64,000 nucleotides of DNA, from NCBI GenBank assembly GCA_963809695.1, contig CAWEKI010000011.1, forward strand, positions 1 to 64,000, given 5' to 3'. Source of the DNA: JAGDMJ01 sp963809695. GTDB lineage: Bacteria > Bacteroidota > Ignavibacteria > UBA10030 > UBA6906. Positions within the stretch are counted from its first letter, which is position 1. Each line of letters begins with the position of its first letter. The translations under genes and the position numbers were made by a program. Positions 19,213 through 29,500 of this stretch are shown here, in pieces. The notes under the pieces were generated by a model. The model had not been told where the DNA came from, ran no database searches, and saw only the letters and a program-made list of their open reading frames with translations.

Positions 19213-21321
19213 ATGAAGGAATACACGGCTGACCACATCCGCAACGTGGCGCTCATCGGCCACGGAGGAGCGGGGAAGACATCGCTGTCCGAGGCATTGC
19301 TCTTCTCCGCAGGAATGACCACCCGCCTCGGCAGAGTAGAAGAAGGCAATACCCTCTCCGACTATCACTCCGACGAAACCGAACGACAAATCTCGATCAC
19401 CACATCACTCCTCTTCTGCGAATGGAAGGGCGTCAAGGCCAATATCCTGGACACTCCGGGATATACCGACTTCACCGGCGAAGTGATCGCGTCTCTGCGG
19501 GTCGCCGACACCGCGGTCGTGCTGCTGAAAGCCGTCGAAGGAGTGGAAGTGGGAACGGAGATCGTCGCCCGCTACACATCCGAGCGCAAGAACGCGGTCG
19601 TCTACCTGGTGAACAAGCTCGATCAGGAGAACGCCGATTTCGACAAGGTCCTCGCCCAGGCGCGTGAGGCGCTCAGCCATGATATCCTCCCCCTGCAATT
19701 TCCGCTCAACGCGGGGCTCGGCTTCGACAGCATCGTCGACGTGGTCCGGATGAAGTTGCTGAAGTTCGCTCCGGGCGGGAGCGGCAAGTACACCGAACAG
19801 GACATCCCCCAGGAAGCGCAGGCGCGTGCCCAGGAGTTGCGCCAGCAGATGCTCGAGCTCATCGCGGAGACCGATGAGAACCTGCTCAACAGTTACCTGG
19901 AAAAAGGGGGGCTGAGCGACAGCGAAGTGCGCGAAGGCCTGCGTGCCGGTATCCGCCACCGCAACTTGTACCCTCTCCTCTGTGCGTCGTCCACGCAGAA
20001 CATCGGTGCCTCCAGCCTCCTGGACTTCCTCATGGATTACTGCCCGGCTCCCACCGATATCGGGACGGTTCAGGGGCAGCAGCCCGGCGCGACCAACGGC
20101 AACGGGACGCTCGAGGTCAAGCAGGATCCCAATGGCCCACCCGCGCTATTTATCTTCAAGACCATATCCGAATCCCATGTGGGCGAACTCTCCCTCTTCC
20201 GGCTCTACTCGGGGACCATCAGCCCGGGGCTGGACATGATGAATTACTCCAACGGTAAGTCGGAACGCCTGGCGCAGATGTACGTCATGAACGGCAAGGA
20301 GCGCAAGGAAGCCCCCAGGCTGACGGCGGGCGATATCGGTGCGGTGGTGAAACTGAAGGACACGCACACGAACCACACGCTCGCCAGCAAGAGCCTTCCC
20401 GTCGTGTTCCCACCGACGCAGTTTCCCGAACCGGTCTTCCATGCCGCTGTCCTCCCGAAATCCAAGGGAGACGAAGACAGGATCTCGACAGGTCTCCATT
20501 CACTCCACCAGGAGGATCCCACGTTCATGTTCCGCGTGGATCCCGAACTTCACCAGACCATCATCAGCGGGCAGGGGGAACTCCATCTTAACGTCATCGT
20601 GAAACGTCTCAAGCAGCGCTATGGCGTGGACGTGGACATGAGCGAGCCCAAGGTCCCTTACCGCGAAACGCTGAAGGCGGTGGTGAAGGATGCCGAGTAC
20701 AAGCACAAGAAGCAGAGCGGCGGGCACGGACAGTACGGTCACGTGCATCTGCGGATGGAGCCGCTCAAGCGGGGGCAGGGCTTTGAGTTCCTGGATGAGA
20801 TCGTCGGCGGCGTCGTTCCGGGCAAGTTCATCCCTGCCGTCGAGAAAGGCGTCGTTGAGGCGATGAAGGAGGGACCGCTGGCGGGCTATCCTGTCGTTGA
20901 TGTTCGCGTGGCGTTGCACTACGGGTCATATCATGATGTCGATTCTTCCGAGATGGCATTCAAGATCGCCGCGTCGCAGGCCTTTCGCAAGGGGTTCCTG
21001 GAGGGGAAGCCGATCCTTCTCGAACCGATCTACAACGTTGAAGTGAAGGTGCCCGAAGACGCAATGGGAGAAGTGATGGGCGACCTCTCTTCACGCCGTG
21101 GGAAGATTTCGGGGATGGAGGGGGTTGGCCATTCTCAGTTGATTCGTGCGCAGGTTCCCGCTGCGGAGTTGCACACATACGCGACCGTGCTGCGTTCGAA
21201 GACCGGAGGGCGGGGCACCTTCAAGGCAACCTTTTCGCATTACGAAGAGGTGCCACGAGAACAGGCGGAGAAAGTTGTTGCCGCCTCGGAGAAAAACAAG
21301 AATAAAGAGCAGGAAGCCTGA
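19213..21321 (+). CDS. fusA: Elongation factor G paralogue (EF-G2-like)
   Basis: Translational GTPase of about 702 aa. G1 motif GHGGAGKTS, G3 DTPGYTDF, G4 NKLD; then domain II, and the C-terminal domains with SGGHGQYGHVHLRMEP and PVVDVRVALHYGSYHDVDSS. The P-loop GHGGAGKTS and early EYTADHIRNVALIGH differ from canonical EF-G1 (AHIDAGKTT) and fit the EF-G2/EF-G-like group, so this is probably not the main elongation factor. It stands alone, not in an str operon with rpsL/rpsG/tuf. The start is the ATG at 19213, after GGAAGGA. Confidence 0.9.
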   Translation: MKEYTADHIRNVALIGHGGAGKTSLSEALLFSAGMTTRLGRVEEGNTLSDYHSDETERQISITTSLLFCEWKGVKANILDTPGYTDFTGEVIASLRVADTAVVLLKAVEGVEVGTEIVARYTSERKNAVVYLVNKLDQENADFDKVLAQAREALSHDILPLQFPLNAGLGFDSIVDVVRMKLLKFAPGGSGKYTEQDIPQEAQARAQELRQQMLELIAETDENLLNSYLEKGGLSDSEVREGLRAGIRHRNLYPLLCASSTQNIGASSLLDFLMDYCPAPTDIGTVQGQQPGATNGNGTLEVKQDPNGPPALFIFKTISESHVGELSLFRLYSGTISPGLDMMNYSNGKSERLAQMYVMNGKERKEAPRLTAGDIGAVVKLKDTHTNHTLASKSLPVVFPPTQFPEPVFHAAVLPKSKGDEDRISTGLHSLHQEDPTFMFRVDPELHQTIISGQGELHLNVIVKRLKQRYGVDVDMSEPKVPYRETLKAVVKDAEYKHKKQSGGHGQYGHVHLRMEPLKRGQGFEFLDEIVGGVVPGKFIPAVEKGVVEAMKEGPLAGYPVVDVRVALHYGSYHDVDSSEMAFKIAASQAFRKGFLEGKPILLEPIYNVEVKVPEDAMGEVMGDLSSRRGKISGMEGVGHSQLIRAQVPAAELHTYATVLRSKTGGRGTFKATFSHYEEVPREQAEKVVAASEKNKNKEQEA

Positions 21322-21443
21322 CGGTTTGCCGTCACTGCCTCGGGCCGATCTTGCCGGAAGCACAGTTACGTGAACGGCCCCGGCCCATGCGATCGAGTCG
21401 GAACCCGGTTCATTCCGTACTTGGCATGTAAGCACTTGAGGAC

Positions 21444-21484
21444 AAGGTTGGGTCGGGACGAAATTTCCCCCCAACCTTTTTTTT
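21444..21484 (+). terminator. Intrinsic terminator after the EF-G-like gene
   Basis: AAGGTTGGG (21444-21452) pairs with CCCAACCTT, directly followed by a run of T residues into 21484. It lies before the HIT gene, whose ribosome binding site (AGAGGAG) follows. Confidence 0.8.
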
Positions 21485-21504
21485 CACCAGAGAGGAGCGG
21501 CCTC

Positions 21505-22023
21505 GTGGAGAGAATGTGGTCCCCCTGGCGTTCGGCGTATATCGATACGTTCAAAGGGAAAGCCGCGAAGGGGAAGCGCAAGAAGAAGAGCCTCTTTACG
21601 GAAGCATGGAAGTCGCGCGCAGACGACAAGAATCTCATTGTTTGGCGCGGCAAGCATTGCTTTGTGATCATGAACCGCTATCCCTACAACAGCGGGCACC
21701 TCATGGTTGTGCCGTACCGTCAAACGGCGGATTTTCAGGAGTTGACGCCGGAAGAATTCGGGGAGGTGATGGTGACGGTCCAGCGCGCCATGCGGGCGTT
21801 GGATGCGACCATGCATCCTCACGGCTTCAATTTCGGTTCAAACCTGGGGCGGGTGAGCGGGGCCGGGGTTGACGATCACATCCATTTCCACCTGGTTCCG
21901 CGCTGGAATGGAGACACCAATTTCATGCCTGTCCTCGCAGACACAAAGGTAATCTCGGAAGATATCAGAAAAACGCTCAAAATGCTGCAAAAAGCGTTCC
22001 GCGAGCAGCCTGGAAGGGATTAA
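21505..22023 (+). CDS. HIT-family hydrolase (AP4A phosphorylase-like)
   Basis: Nucleotide-binding protein of the histidine triad superfamily, 172 aa. The triad HIHFHLVPR is near residues 125-133, and N-terminal RMWSPWRSAYIDTFKG is typical of the HIT group acting on dinucleoside polyphosphates. A basic insertion (GKAAKGKRKKKSLF) follows the N-terminus. The GTG at 21505 is chosen for its AGAGGAG site; ATG at 21514 is an alternative. Precise substrate unknown. Confidence 0.88.
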   Translation: MERMWSPWRSAYIDTFKGKAAKGKRKKKSLFTEAWKSRADDKNLIVWRGKHCFVIMNRYPYNSGHLMVVPYRQTADFQELTPEEFGEVMVTVQRAMRALDATMHPHGFNFGSNLGRVSGAGVDDHIHFHLVPRWNGDTNFMPVLADTKVISEDIRKTLKMLQKAFREQPGRD

Positions 22024-22076
22024 ACATTCAGCCTGCGGTCTTGTCTAACCCATTGAATGCACCTGTCGGCCGATGA

Positions 22077-22655
22077 ATGGAAGAGCTATCGGATCTCCAA
22101 CTGATTGAAGAGGTTCGGAACGGGAAACGACGGTCATTCACCGAACTGATGCGCCGGTATCAACAACGAATATACTGGGCGGCGCGGCGCATTGTGGGAA
22201 CACATGAAGACGCCGATGACATTGCCCAGGAAACCTTCGTGAAAGCGTACACCGCGTTGGGGGATTTCCGGGGCGAGTCCAGCTTCTACACGTGGCTCTA
22301 CAGGATTGCCATCAACCTGTCGCTGAACGCGGTCCGGAAAAGGCAGCTTGTGAACTACCTCAGGGAAAACGAGACGATCGGCAGGTTCTTCGCTTCCACG
22401 GACGATCCCTCACGGCAAGTGGAATTCAATGAAACCCAGTCCCGCCTGCAAGAGGCCATCGCCCGACTTCCCGAAAAACAACGGGCGGTTTTCGTGATGC
22501 GCTACTACGACGAGATGTCCTATGAAGAGATCAGCGAAGTGATGAAGACGTCCGTTGGTGGGCTGAAGGCCAATTACTTTCATGCGTTGCGTAAAGTACG
22601 GGAATACATGACCGATGAAATTCCGTCAGGAACTTCCGGACATAAACGAAAGTGA
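22077..22655 (+). CDS. ECF-type RNA polymerase sigma factor
   Basis: 192 aa, sigma-70 family, extracytoplasmic-function type. Region 2 is seen as FTELMRRYQQRIYWAARRIV and DADDIAQETFVKAYTAL, with TWLYRIAINLSLNAVRKR; region 4 as LPEKQRAVFVMRYYDEMSYE and EISEVMKTSVGGLKANYFHA. The next gene overlaps its end by 41 bases and encodes a one-pass membrane protein, as expected for an anti-sigma factor, followed by an exported LTXXQ-like protein. The stimulus is probably at the envelope. Confidence 0.93.
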   Translation: MEELSDLQLIEEVRNGKRRSFTELMRRYQQRIYWAARRIVGTHEDADDIAQETFVKAYTALGDFRGESSFYTWLYRIAINLSLNAVRKRQLVNYLRENETIGRFFASTDDPSRQVEFNETQSRLQEAIARLPEKQRAVFVMRYYDEMSYEEISEVMKTSVGGLKANYFHALRKVREYMTDEIPSGTSGHKRK

Positions 22656-23142
22656 CGAGCGTGCCCTCGTCGAGAGGGTGCGTGCGCTGGAGGGCGAGTT
22701 AGGGGAGAAGTCTGGCCCTCCGGTCCCGGAGACATACTGGCAGAATCTGATCATTCGAACGAACCAGAGGGTAGACGCGGCAACCAGCGGGAAGGCAATC
22801 TCGATCAGCTGGGCTGCGCGCGTTGCAATTCCCGGCGTCGTTGCCATCGTGTCGTTCCTGATCGCGCTGCAGTACTACGTCCCCCTCCAGACGCGTCAGC
22901 AGAGCGATGTCGAATCCATGGTCCTTGCGCTTCCTGATCCGGTCATGGATTCCCTGCTCACCGATGCTTCCCTTTCCGATGAGACTCTTCTTGACGTCGC
23001 GGCGAATGAGGATCTTTTCGATGTGTCGAGCGAGCAGATCGGTGAGTACCTCATCCAAAATGACAACGCCGCATTGCTCGTCGAGTTGTTGCCCGAGGAG
23101 CAGGCTGACCAGATGCTGGACCTCCTTACCACAGGAATGTAA
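22615..23142 (+). CDS. Putative anti-sigma factor (single-pass membrane protein)
   Basis: 175 aa with no recognisable conserved zinc motif. The cytoplasmic N-terminal part is acidic and helical (MKFRQELPDINESDERALVE). One membrane segment lies near residues 65-85 (RVAIPGVVAIVSFLIALQYY), then a periplasmic acidic part. The role is inferred from its 41-base overlap with the sigma gene and its topology; it lacks the HxxxCxxC motif of ZAS anti-sigma factors. Confidence 0.65.
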   Translation: MKFRQELPDINESDERALVERVRALEGELGEKSGPPVPETYWQNLIIRTNQRVDAATSGKAISISWAARVAIPGVVAIVSFLIALQYYVPLQTRQQSDVESMVLALPDPVMDSLLTDASLSDETLLDVAANEDLFDVSSEQIGEYLIQNDNAALLVELLPEEQADQMLDLLTTGM

Positions 23143-23167
23143 CGCTATCCTTCAGGAGCAGACTACC

Positions 23168-23650
23168 ATGAACGCCACACGGATCCTGGCCACTGTATTC
23201 TTTCTGTTCTGCGCTGGGTTTGCGGCCGCCCAGACCACCATGCCACCGCCCAACCAGCGCCCGATGGAGCGAATTGAGCGGCTCAAAAAAGTGCGTCTCA
23301 TCGAGATGCTGGATCTGAAAGAGGACCAGTCGGTGCGGTTTTTCGCGCGGATGAACGAACATGACAAGGCCAGGGGAGAGCTCAAGCGACAAAAGGGTGA
23401 GGTGTTGGACCGGATCGAGCGGCTGGCCAGGAACCATGCTGACGACAAAGAGTTCGAGAAGGAATATCCGCAGGTTCGTGCCATTGATGCCAAGCTTGCG
23501 GAAGCGAACTGGGTTTTTTTCGATAGCTTGAAAGATATTCTCACGCCGGAGCAACGGGGGAAGTTTTTGCTCTTCGAGCGGCGCTTCGAAGTTGAGCTCC
23601 GAGAAGCGATGCGTGAAGCGGTGCGTCAGCGCCATCGGCCTGGGGAGTAG
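23168..23650 (+). CDS. Exported LTXXQ/Spy-like periplasmic helical protein
   Basis: 160 aa with a signal peptide (ILATVFFLFCAGFAAAQ). The mature protein is a highly charged helical bundle ending in an LTPEQRGKFLLFERRF segment, which matches the LTXXQ motif of Spy/CpxP/CnrX-like proteins (periplasmic chaperones or metal sensors). It lies 25 bases after the putative anti-sigma gene, so a sensor or stress-chaperone role in the same circuit is likely. Metal ligands are not obvious. Confidence 0.72.
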   Translation: MNATRILATVFFLFCAGFAAAQTTMPPPNQRPMERIERLKKVRLIEMLDLKEDQSVRFFARMNEHDKARGELKRQKGEVLDRIERLARNHADDKEFEKEYPQVRAIDAKLAEANWVFFDSLKDILTPEQRGKFLLFERRFEVELREAMREAVRQRHRPGE

Positions 23651-24052
23651 CCCGACGCAGCTCCTCCCGATGTGGCAGTGTAGCATTATGCAACATAGGT
23701 GTCTCTCTTTTCAACCATTCCCAATCCTGCATCCGCTTTTCGCATTTGTGGAAAACGAGCTGTTGAAAAATACACCACAGCTCTTCCATTCATCCATCTC
23801 TCAAACTGTTGCACTCTTAAACGGTTGAATTTCAACGACTTCTCGTCCAAATGATTTCGTTGAATCCTGCCAATTAAGGCGGTTTTTGGCATGAACATTG
23901 AGTTCTGCTATACGGCGACAGTGCGGGCAAGCACCCTGTCCGAACCAGCGACAATGCCGTGCCCCGCCTACCATCAGCACCACCTGTTCTTCCAACTGCA
24001 AATGTAGTTCCTCTTGCAGCTAATCAACTCAATCAGTAAAGGGCAACACAAT
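23651..24052. other. Intergenic stretch without a supported gene
   Basis: About 400 bases, more A+T-rich than its surroundings, before the multihaem cytochrome gene. No gene or clear terminator was identified. A sigma-54-like but imperfect motif at 23887-23901 is listed among the rejected items. Confidence 0.4.
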
Positions 24053-26172
24053 ATGAAACACTTTGTTACGACCTGTTTCATCTTGGTTCTGGCGCTGCTC
24101 ATGCTGGTCTCGACGGACGGCTTTGCGGCGATCAAGATCAAAGCTGTGGGGCGTGCACTCAACGATTACCCCGGGTCCACGTGGACAATCGCCAATGGGC
24201 TTCGCGTAGTTGGCGTGGGTGAAAAGGCCTATTTGGTCGTCGACACGGTTGGCTCGGGCGAGACCGGCGCGCCATCCTGGTCGTTCGCGGGCGCATTGCC
24301 TGGCGGTTCCGCAACCGTGCTCGACAGCACTGGCACAATGGGAACCAGCTTCACGGCTGATGTCGTCGGATTCTATTATGTGACGGTCTCCTTTGGCGCA
24401 TCTACTGCCAACGATACCATCTACGCCAGCACCTATAGCGGCGTTACCTCCGCGGGCCGATGCGGGCTGCACCTGCCATAATGGTTCGGCCTTTGCTCCT
24501 GGCAACGCTGTCGATATCAAAGCAGCCTGGCAGGTCACCGGCCACGTCACCATTTTCCACCGCGGCGTGACTGGACAGCTTGAAGTGGTCGAAGAAGTCA
24601 ACAAAGGCATGTATGCGAAGAATTGCATCAGTTGCCACACGGTGGGCTGGGACCCGAAGCTGACCAGCAACAACAACTTCGGGCATCTCTCACACACGCT
24701 TCCAGCTGCTCCCCCGAACTCCTGGGATTCCACCTGGTTTGCGGGCCTCCCCTGGTCGGCGGATGGACGCGATGTCATGATCACCTACAAAGATTCCACG
24801 ATCTGGAATGCTATGCCCTCGGCCATGGTGCCGTTGGCAACGATTGGCTGCGAGAGCTGCCACGGCGCGGCAACCGGCCACAAGATGGGCGGCGGTGTGG
24901 GCAACTTCCGCCAGAGTATCGACAAGTCCATGGAAGCTTCAGTCTGCAACCAGTGCCACAACGGCTCCGGCCGTCACAGCATCGGCGCCTATTACAACAT
25001 GTCGGCCCATGCCCGCCGGGTCAGCGAACAGCGTGTTGGCTGCGCCCCCTGCCATCAGGGCGCCACCTTCGTGAAGTGGATCGAAGCCGGCAAGGACACC
25101 GCCGGATTCGCCGCCGAGATCACTGCAGAAGACCTTGCGACTCCGGTCACATGCGCTGCCTGCCACGAACCTCACACGGCAGAGCTCCGCGAAGCATCGG
25201 TCCATTCGCTGCGCAATGGCTTCCATTTCACTCCAGCCGGCAAGAGCCAGGTCTGCTCCTACTGCCACTCGTCACGTTACAGCGTCAAGGTGCGCGTGAC
25301 CACCAAGGCGCCGTATTATGGTTTCGTCAACCGTTACGGCCCGCACGAAAACCCCCAGTATGATATGCTCGTTGGAAGCAACGGCTACGAATATGATGGC
25401 GGCATCTCCGGCCTCTCGACACATGCGAAGCTGGAAGATGGCTGCGTCACCTGCCACATGCAAGGCCGCGTCCGCAGCAACAATACCCTTCCCAATCACA
25501 GCATGTCCATGACCGATACCACCTACGGCTTCAAGGGGGTCACGGTCTGCGAGGAATGCCACGGCGAGATCGAAGAGTTCAACGAGGTCAAGGCTGCGTA
25601 TGACTACGACGCGGATGGCCAGATTGAAGGTACCCAGGTGGAAGTTCAGGGCCTTCTCGACCGTCTGAAGGCCTGGCTTCCCATCGATGCATCGACTGGC
25701 GAGCCGGTCACGATGACGAAGGATTCGCTCCTGGTGAAGGATCATCCCGAGTACGTCCAGGAAATCTGGAACTACTACCTCGTGAAGAACGATGGCAGCA
25801 TGGGCGTTCACAACGCCACCTACGCCGTCGCATTGCTCCAGAAGGCACTCGGCACCTACCCGCTGGATGTGAAGCCGACCGGCGATATTCCGAAGGATAT
25901 TCGCGCTGAACCAGAACTATCCGAACCCGTTCAATCCGTCTACCACCATCAGCTTTGCCCTGCCGCAAAACGAGCAGGTACAGCTGGAAGTCTATGACAT
26001 CCTTGGCAACCTGGTCAAGACGGTGGTCAACCAGCAGATGAGCGCGGGTACCTACACGGTGGTCTGGAACGGCTTTGATCAGAATGGCGCCAGGGTCGCA
26101 AGCGGTGTCTATCTCTACAGACTCCAGGCAGGCTCCTTCTCGACCGTGAAGAAAATGTTGATGTTGAAGTAA
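24053..26172 (+). CDS. Multihaem cytochrome c with a T9SS sorting domain, frameshifted twice
   Basis: Secreted cytochrome of about 700 aa if frames are joined. N-terminal signal peptide (FVTTCFILVLALLMLVSTDG), then a beta-rich domain, then eight CxxCH haem sites (CISCH, CESCH, CNQCH, CAPCH, CAACH, CSYCH, CVTCH, CEECH) plus an irregular CTCH near 24468. The C-terminal 85 residues are a type A sorting domain (NQNYPNPFNPSTTISF ... ASGVYLYRLQ ... KKMLMLK). The frame changes near 24440-24470 and near 25905. The sorting domain predicts export through the outer membrane by the T9SS, whose translocon gene sprA is next. The likely role is extracellular or surface electron transfer; the partner is unknown. 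Confidence 0.85.
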
Positions 26173-26205
26173 TTTCGCAGCACGTTGTTCGTTCCGTAGT
26201 TAAAC

Positions 26206-26234
26206 GGGCGGCCTCTCCGGCCGCCCTTTTTTTT
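26206..26234 (+). terminator. Strong intrinsic terminator after the cytochrome gene
   Basis: Perfect 8-base arms GGGCGGCC (26206-26213) and GGCCGCCC (26219-26226), then eight T residues. It separates the cytochrome from sprA. Confidence 0.93.
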
Positions 26235-26543
26235 GGTGTACATGGCCACAAGATGCACAAAGACAGAAAATCTGGTGCTTCGTTGTGCATTTTGCGTCTG
26301 TATTTTTACAGCCGTCATCGCCCGAGAATTGCTCTCCGGTAGAATGGAGAATGTCCAGGTTCCGTCCCCTTGATTCTTCTTCAGGATTTATCTACCTTTT
26401 TTTTGCCTTACAACCCGCATTTTTTGAAGGAGTTTAGTATCGATCTCTTTTGCTATCGATTGAAGGGCGGTCCCGCCGGAGGTTGCTGCGGTCTGTAACG
26501 GGCCTGACCCCTTCGCAATAGCGTTCACTAGTAGAGAATCGAA
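26235..26543. other. Intergenic stretch upstream of sprA
   Basis: About 310 bases. It holds an inverted repeat ATGCACAA (26253-26260) / TTGTGCAT (26283-26290) of unknown role. No gene is supported. The sprA promoter should lie here, but I cannot point to it. Confidence 0.4.
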
Positions 26544-29500
26544 TTGGACTCCTCCTCCACACGGCATTGGTCTTCCGTCGGCGGTTCCCTTTCCGGAGTG
26601 GTGTATTTTGTTTTCGTCATTCTGGGACTGGGATTCTACCTTTTCTGGCCGAGAAATGCCGCTGGATATTCCCGGCGCGATCCGGGATCGCTCAATCCCT
26701 TCTTCACGGGGAACGCTTCGGGTCCTGACTCCGTCCGGAGCCCCCGCGTGCCTCTTGCCGACAGTGTCACACTGTCCGACCCACATCATTCTCCGGATCA
26801 GGAGCATCTCACCGAAAACATCGAGGAAGCGCTGCTTTTGCCCGAACAGCTGGCGAATGTCGATTTGCCTCAACCGGAGGTTCAGGAACCTGCCACGCTT
26901 CTTGACACAATTATACTGGCATCTTCTCCACTTCCGCCCCCGCTGCAGCTTCTGGGCTCTTCATCGGAAATGCCCCATCAGCCTCAGGGTCAGGATACTA
27001 CGCGCGGGCGGAACTGGCTCTTTCCGGGGGACACAACCCAGTCGGGGCAACAGGATACGTCCGCGATGCGCCGGAGGGATTCCACATTGTACGGCGGCCA
27101 GGATACGACAGGCATGCGTTTTGGCCGTCAGGATTCGACAGGGCGGGATTCCACCCTTTGGGACTCCACGCTCGCGACGCCCCGCCCGCTGACGATCACT
27201 GATTCGACCTACGTCGTCTATCTCGACTCGACCGTGCGAATGCGGGAGTTCACGTACAGGCGAACGGATTCCGCCCAGGTATCCATGTTCCCCGGGCGAA
27301 CCTATCCGCTCTTCGGGACCAACAAGGCCTCGAGTTACCGCCGGGAGCTCGTGCTTGATTCCACAGGACAGACGCTCCGTTTTCAGGAAACCGTCGGAGG
27401 AGTACAGGTGAAAGTCCCGGTTTCCATACCGCTCAAGGATTACATCCGGGAGCGGCAGAGATATGAGCGTCGGAAGATATTCGCCGATGAAGCCCGAAAG
27501 CCATCACAGCTCACCGAGCGCAATGACCTTGGAGAGTTGTTGAGCAACATCACGAAAATTCAGATCCCGATTCCGCCGAACCCGATCTTCAGCATCTTTG
27601 GCAAGCCCGTTATCAACCTGAATATCAGCGGTTCGGTCGACATTAAAGCCGGATTCCGCAACACACAATCCGATCAGACCACCGTGTCTTACCTGGACCA
27701 GAGCAGGAACGAACCGGACTTCAGTCAGGAAGTGCAGGTCGGCGTGAACGGAACGATCGGCGACAAACTCAACATCCTCGCCGACTGGAACACGCAGCGT
27801 ACGTTCGAGTACGAAAACCAGCTGAAGATCAAATACACCGGCTACGAAGATGAGATCGTGCAGAGCGTCGAGGCCGGTAACGTGTCGCTGCAGACCCCAT
27901 CGTCGTTCATCGGCAGCAGCCAGGCGCTGTTCGGTGTGAAGGCAAAATTCCAGACGGGACCGTTGACGCTGACAGCAATCGCGTCGCAGAAGAAAGGACA
28001 GATCAAGGAGGTCGCAGTCTCCGGAGGCGCGAAGGAGCAGACGTTTGAAATGCGTGCCTTTGAGTACGCGACGAATCACTACTTCATCAATGACAGCGTC
28101 TACACGGAATACTATGAGCCGTTTTTTGCCGCCGATCCCCCGACGATCACCGAACCGATGCAAGAGGATCAGATTGTAGAAGAGGAGGTCTGGGTCTCGC
28201 GGCAGGGGAGCATTCCGGATCCCCTGGAGCGACAGGCGATCGCCTTTATCGATATTCCCGAACGGGGAAGCGGCTACAACAATGCGCGGCGGAACAGCCC
28301 GGAATTGCCGGGCCAGGTCGAAGTTGGGCCCTTCATCAAACTTGACCCCACTCAGTATGAACTTGACGGAGACGGCTATCTCGGTGTACTCTCCATGAAT
28401 GCAAACGTGGGAGACCAGCAGATCATTGCTGTTGCGTACCGATCGGCTGGCGCGATCAGCGGGCGAGGGAAACAGTACGGCGAATTTGCACGGGACCAGG
28501 CCGACACGACCGCCGGGAAACTCATTCTGAAGATGGTCAAGCCCAAGAACCTGATCTCCAACGGCCCGAGCTACCCCAGAGCATGGAAGATGCTGCTCAA
28601 GAACATCTATCCGATCCAGGGGGTCGGTCGCAATCTCAAGAAGGCAGGCTTCACCCTGGACATCGTTCGCCGCATCCCGGGGGGCGAAGACCAGAACAGT
28701 TTGCAGAACGAGCCATTGCTGCGGGTCCTCGGCCTGGACAAGTATACGGGAGAAGAAGCGCAAACCGCGACTCCGGACGGCCAGTTCGATTTCCGTCCCG
28801 GGCGAACCATCAGCCAGGCCAGGGCAGAGATCATCTTCCCGACGCTTGAGCCGTTCGCGGACGGAATAGAGAAGTATTTCACGGACAAAGGGATTGCGAT
28901 CACCGACCCGGACGTGCTCTTCAGCGAAGTGTACGACACGACACAGACCTTCGCCCAGCAGAGCCTGAAGAACCGGTATGTCATCCGGGGCAAGGCGACC
29001 GGCGAAGCGTCTTCCCGTTACTCCCTGGGATTCAACGTTGTGGAGGGGAGCGTCCAGGTTCTTCTGGATGGGAGGACGCTGGCACAGAATATCGATTATA
29101 CCGTGGATTACATCCTTGGCGAAGTGGTGATCAAGAACGATCGGGCTCTCGTGCCGGGGGCGAATCTTTCCATCAAGTATGAACAGAACGACCTGTTCCA
29201 ACTCGCTTCCAAGACTATGCTGGGCGCACGCGGGGACGTTGCCATCAGCCAGCAGACGAACCTCGGCTTCACGATCATGAACTTGAACCAGCAGACCTTG
29301 AGCGACAAGGTCCGGCTCGGGGAGGAGCCAAACAACAACACGATCCTCGGCGTGGACGGGCAAACGAGTCTCGACCTTCCGTTCCTGACACGTTCTCTGG
29401 ATGCCCTGCCGCTTATTGCGACGCGCGAGCCGTCCCAGCTCAAGATCACGGGCGAAGCGGCCTACATGCTTCCGGACCCGAATACCCAGAAGAGCACGAT

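Noticed and set aside
23887..23901. Sigma-54-like motif TGGCAT-N5-TTGA upstream of the cytochrome gene
   Set aside because: Same missing C at -12; and no sigma-54 activator gene is seen in the window.
27504..29363. 619-codon open frame on the minus strand inside sprA
   Set aside because: It is the antisense of a well-conserved gene in a G+C-rich region; it has no family motif, signal or ribosome binding site.
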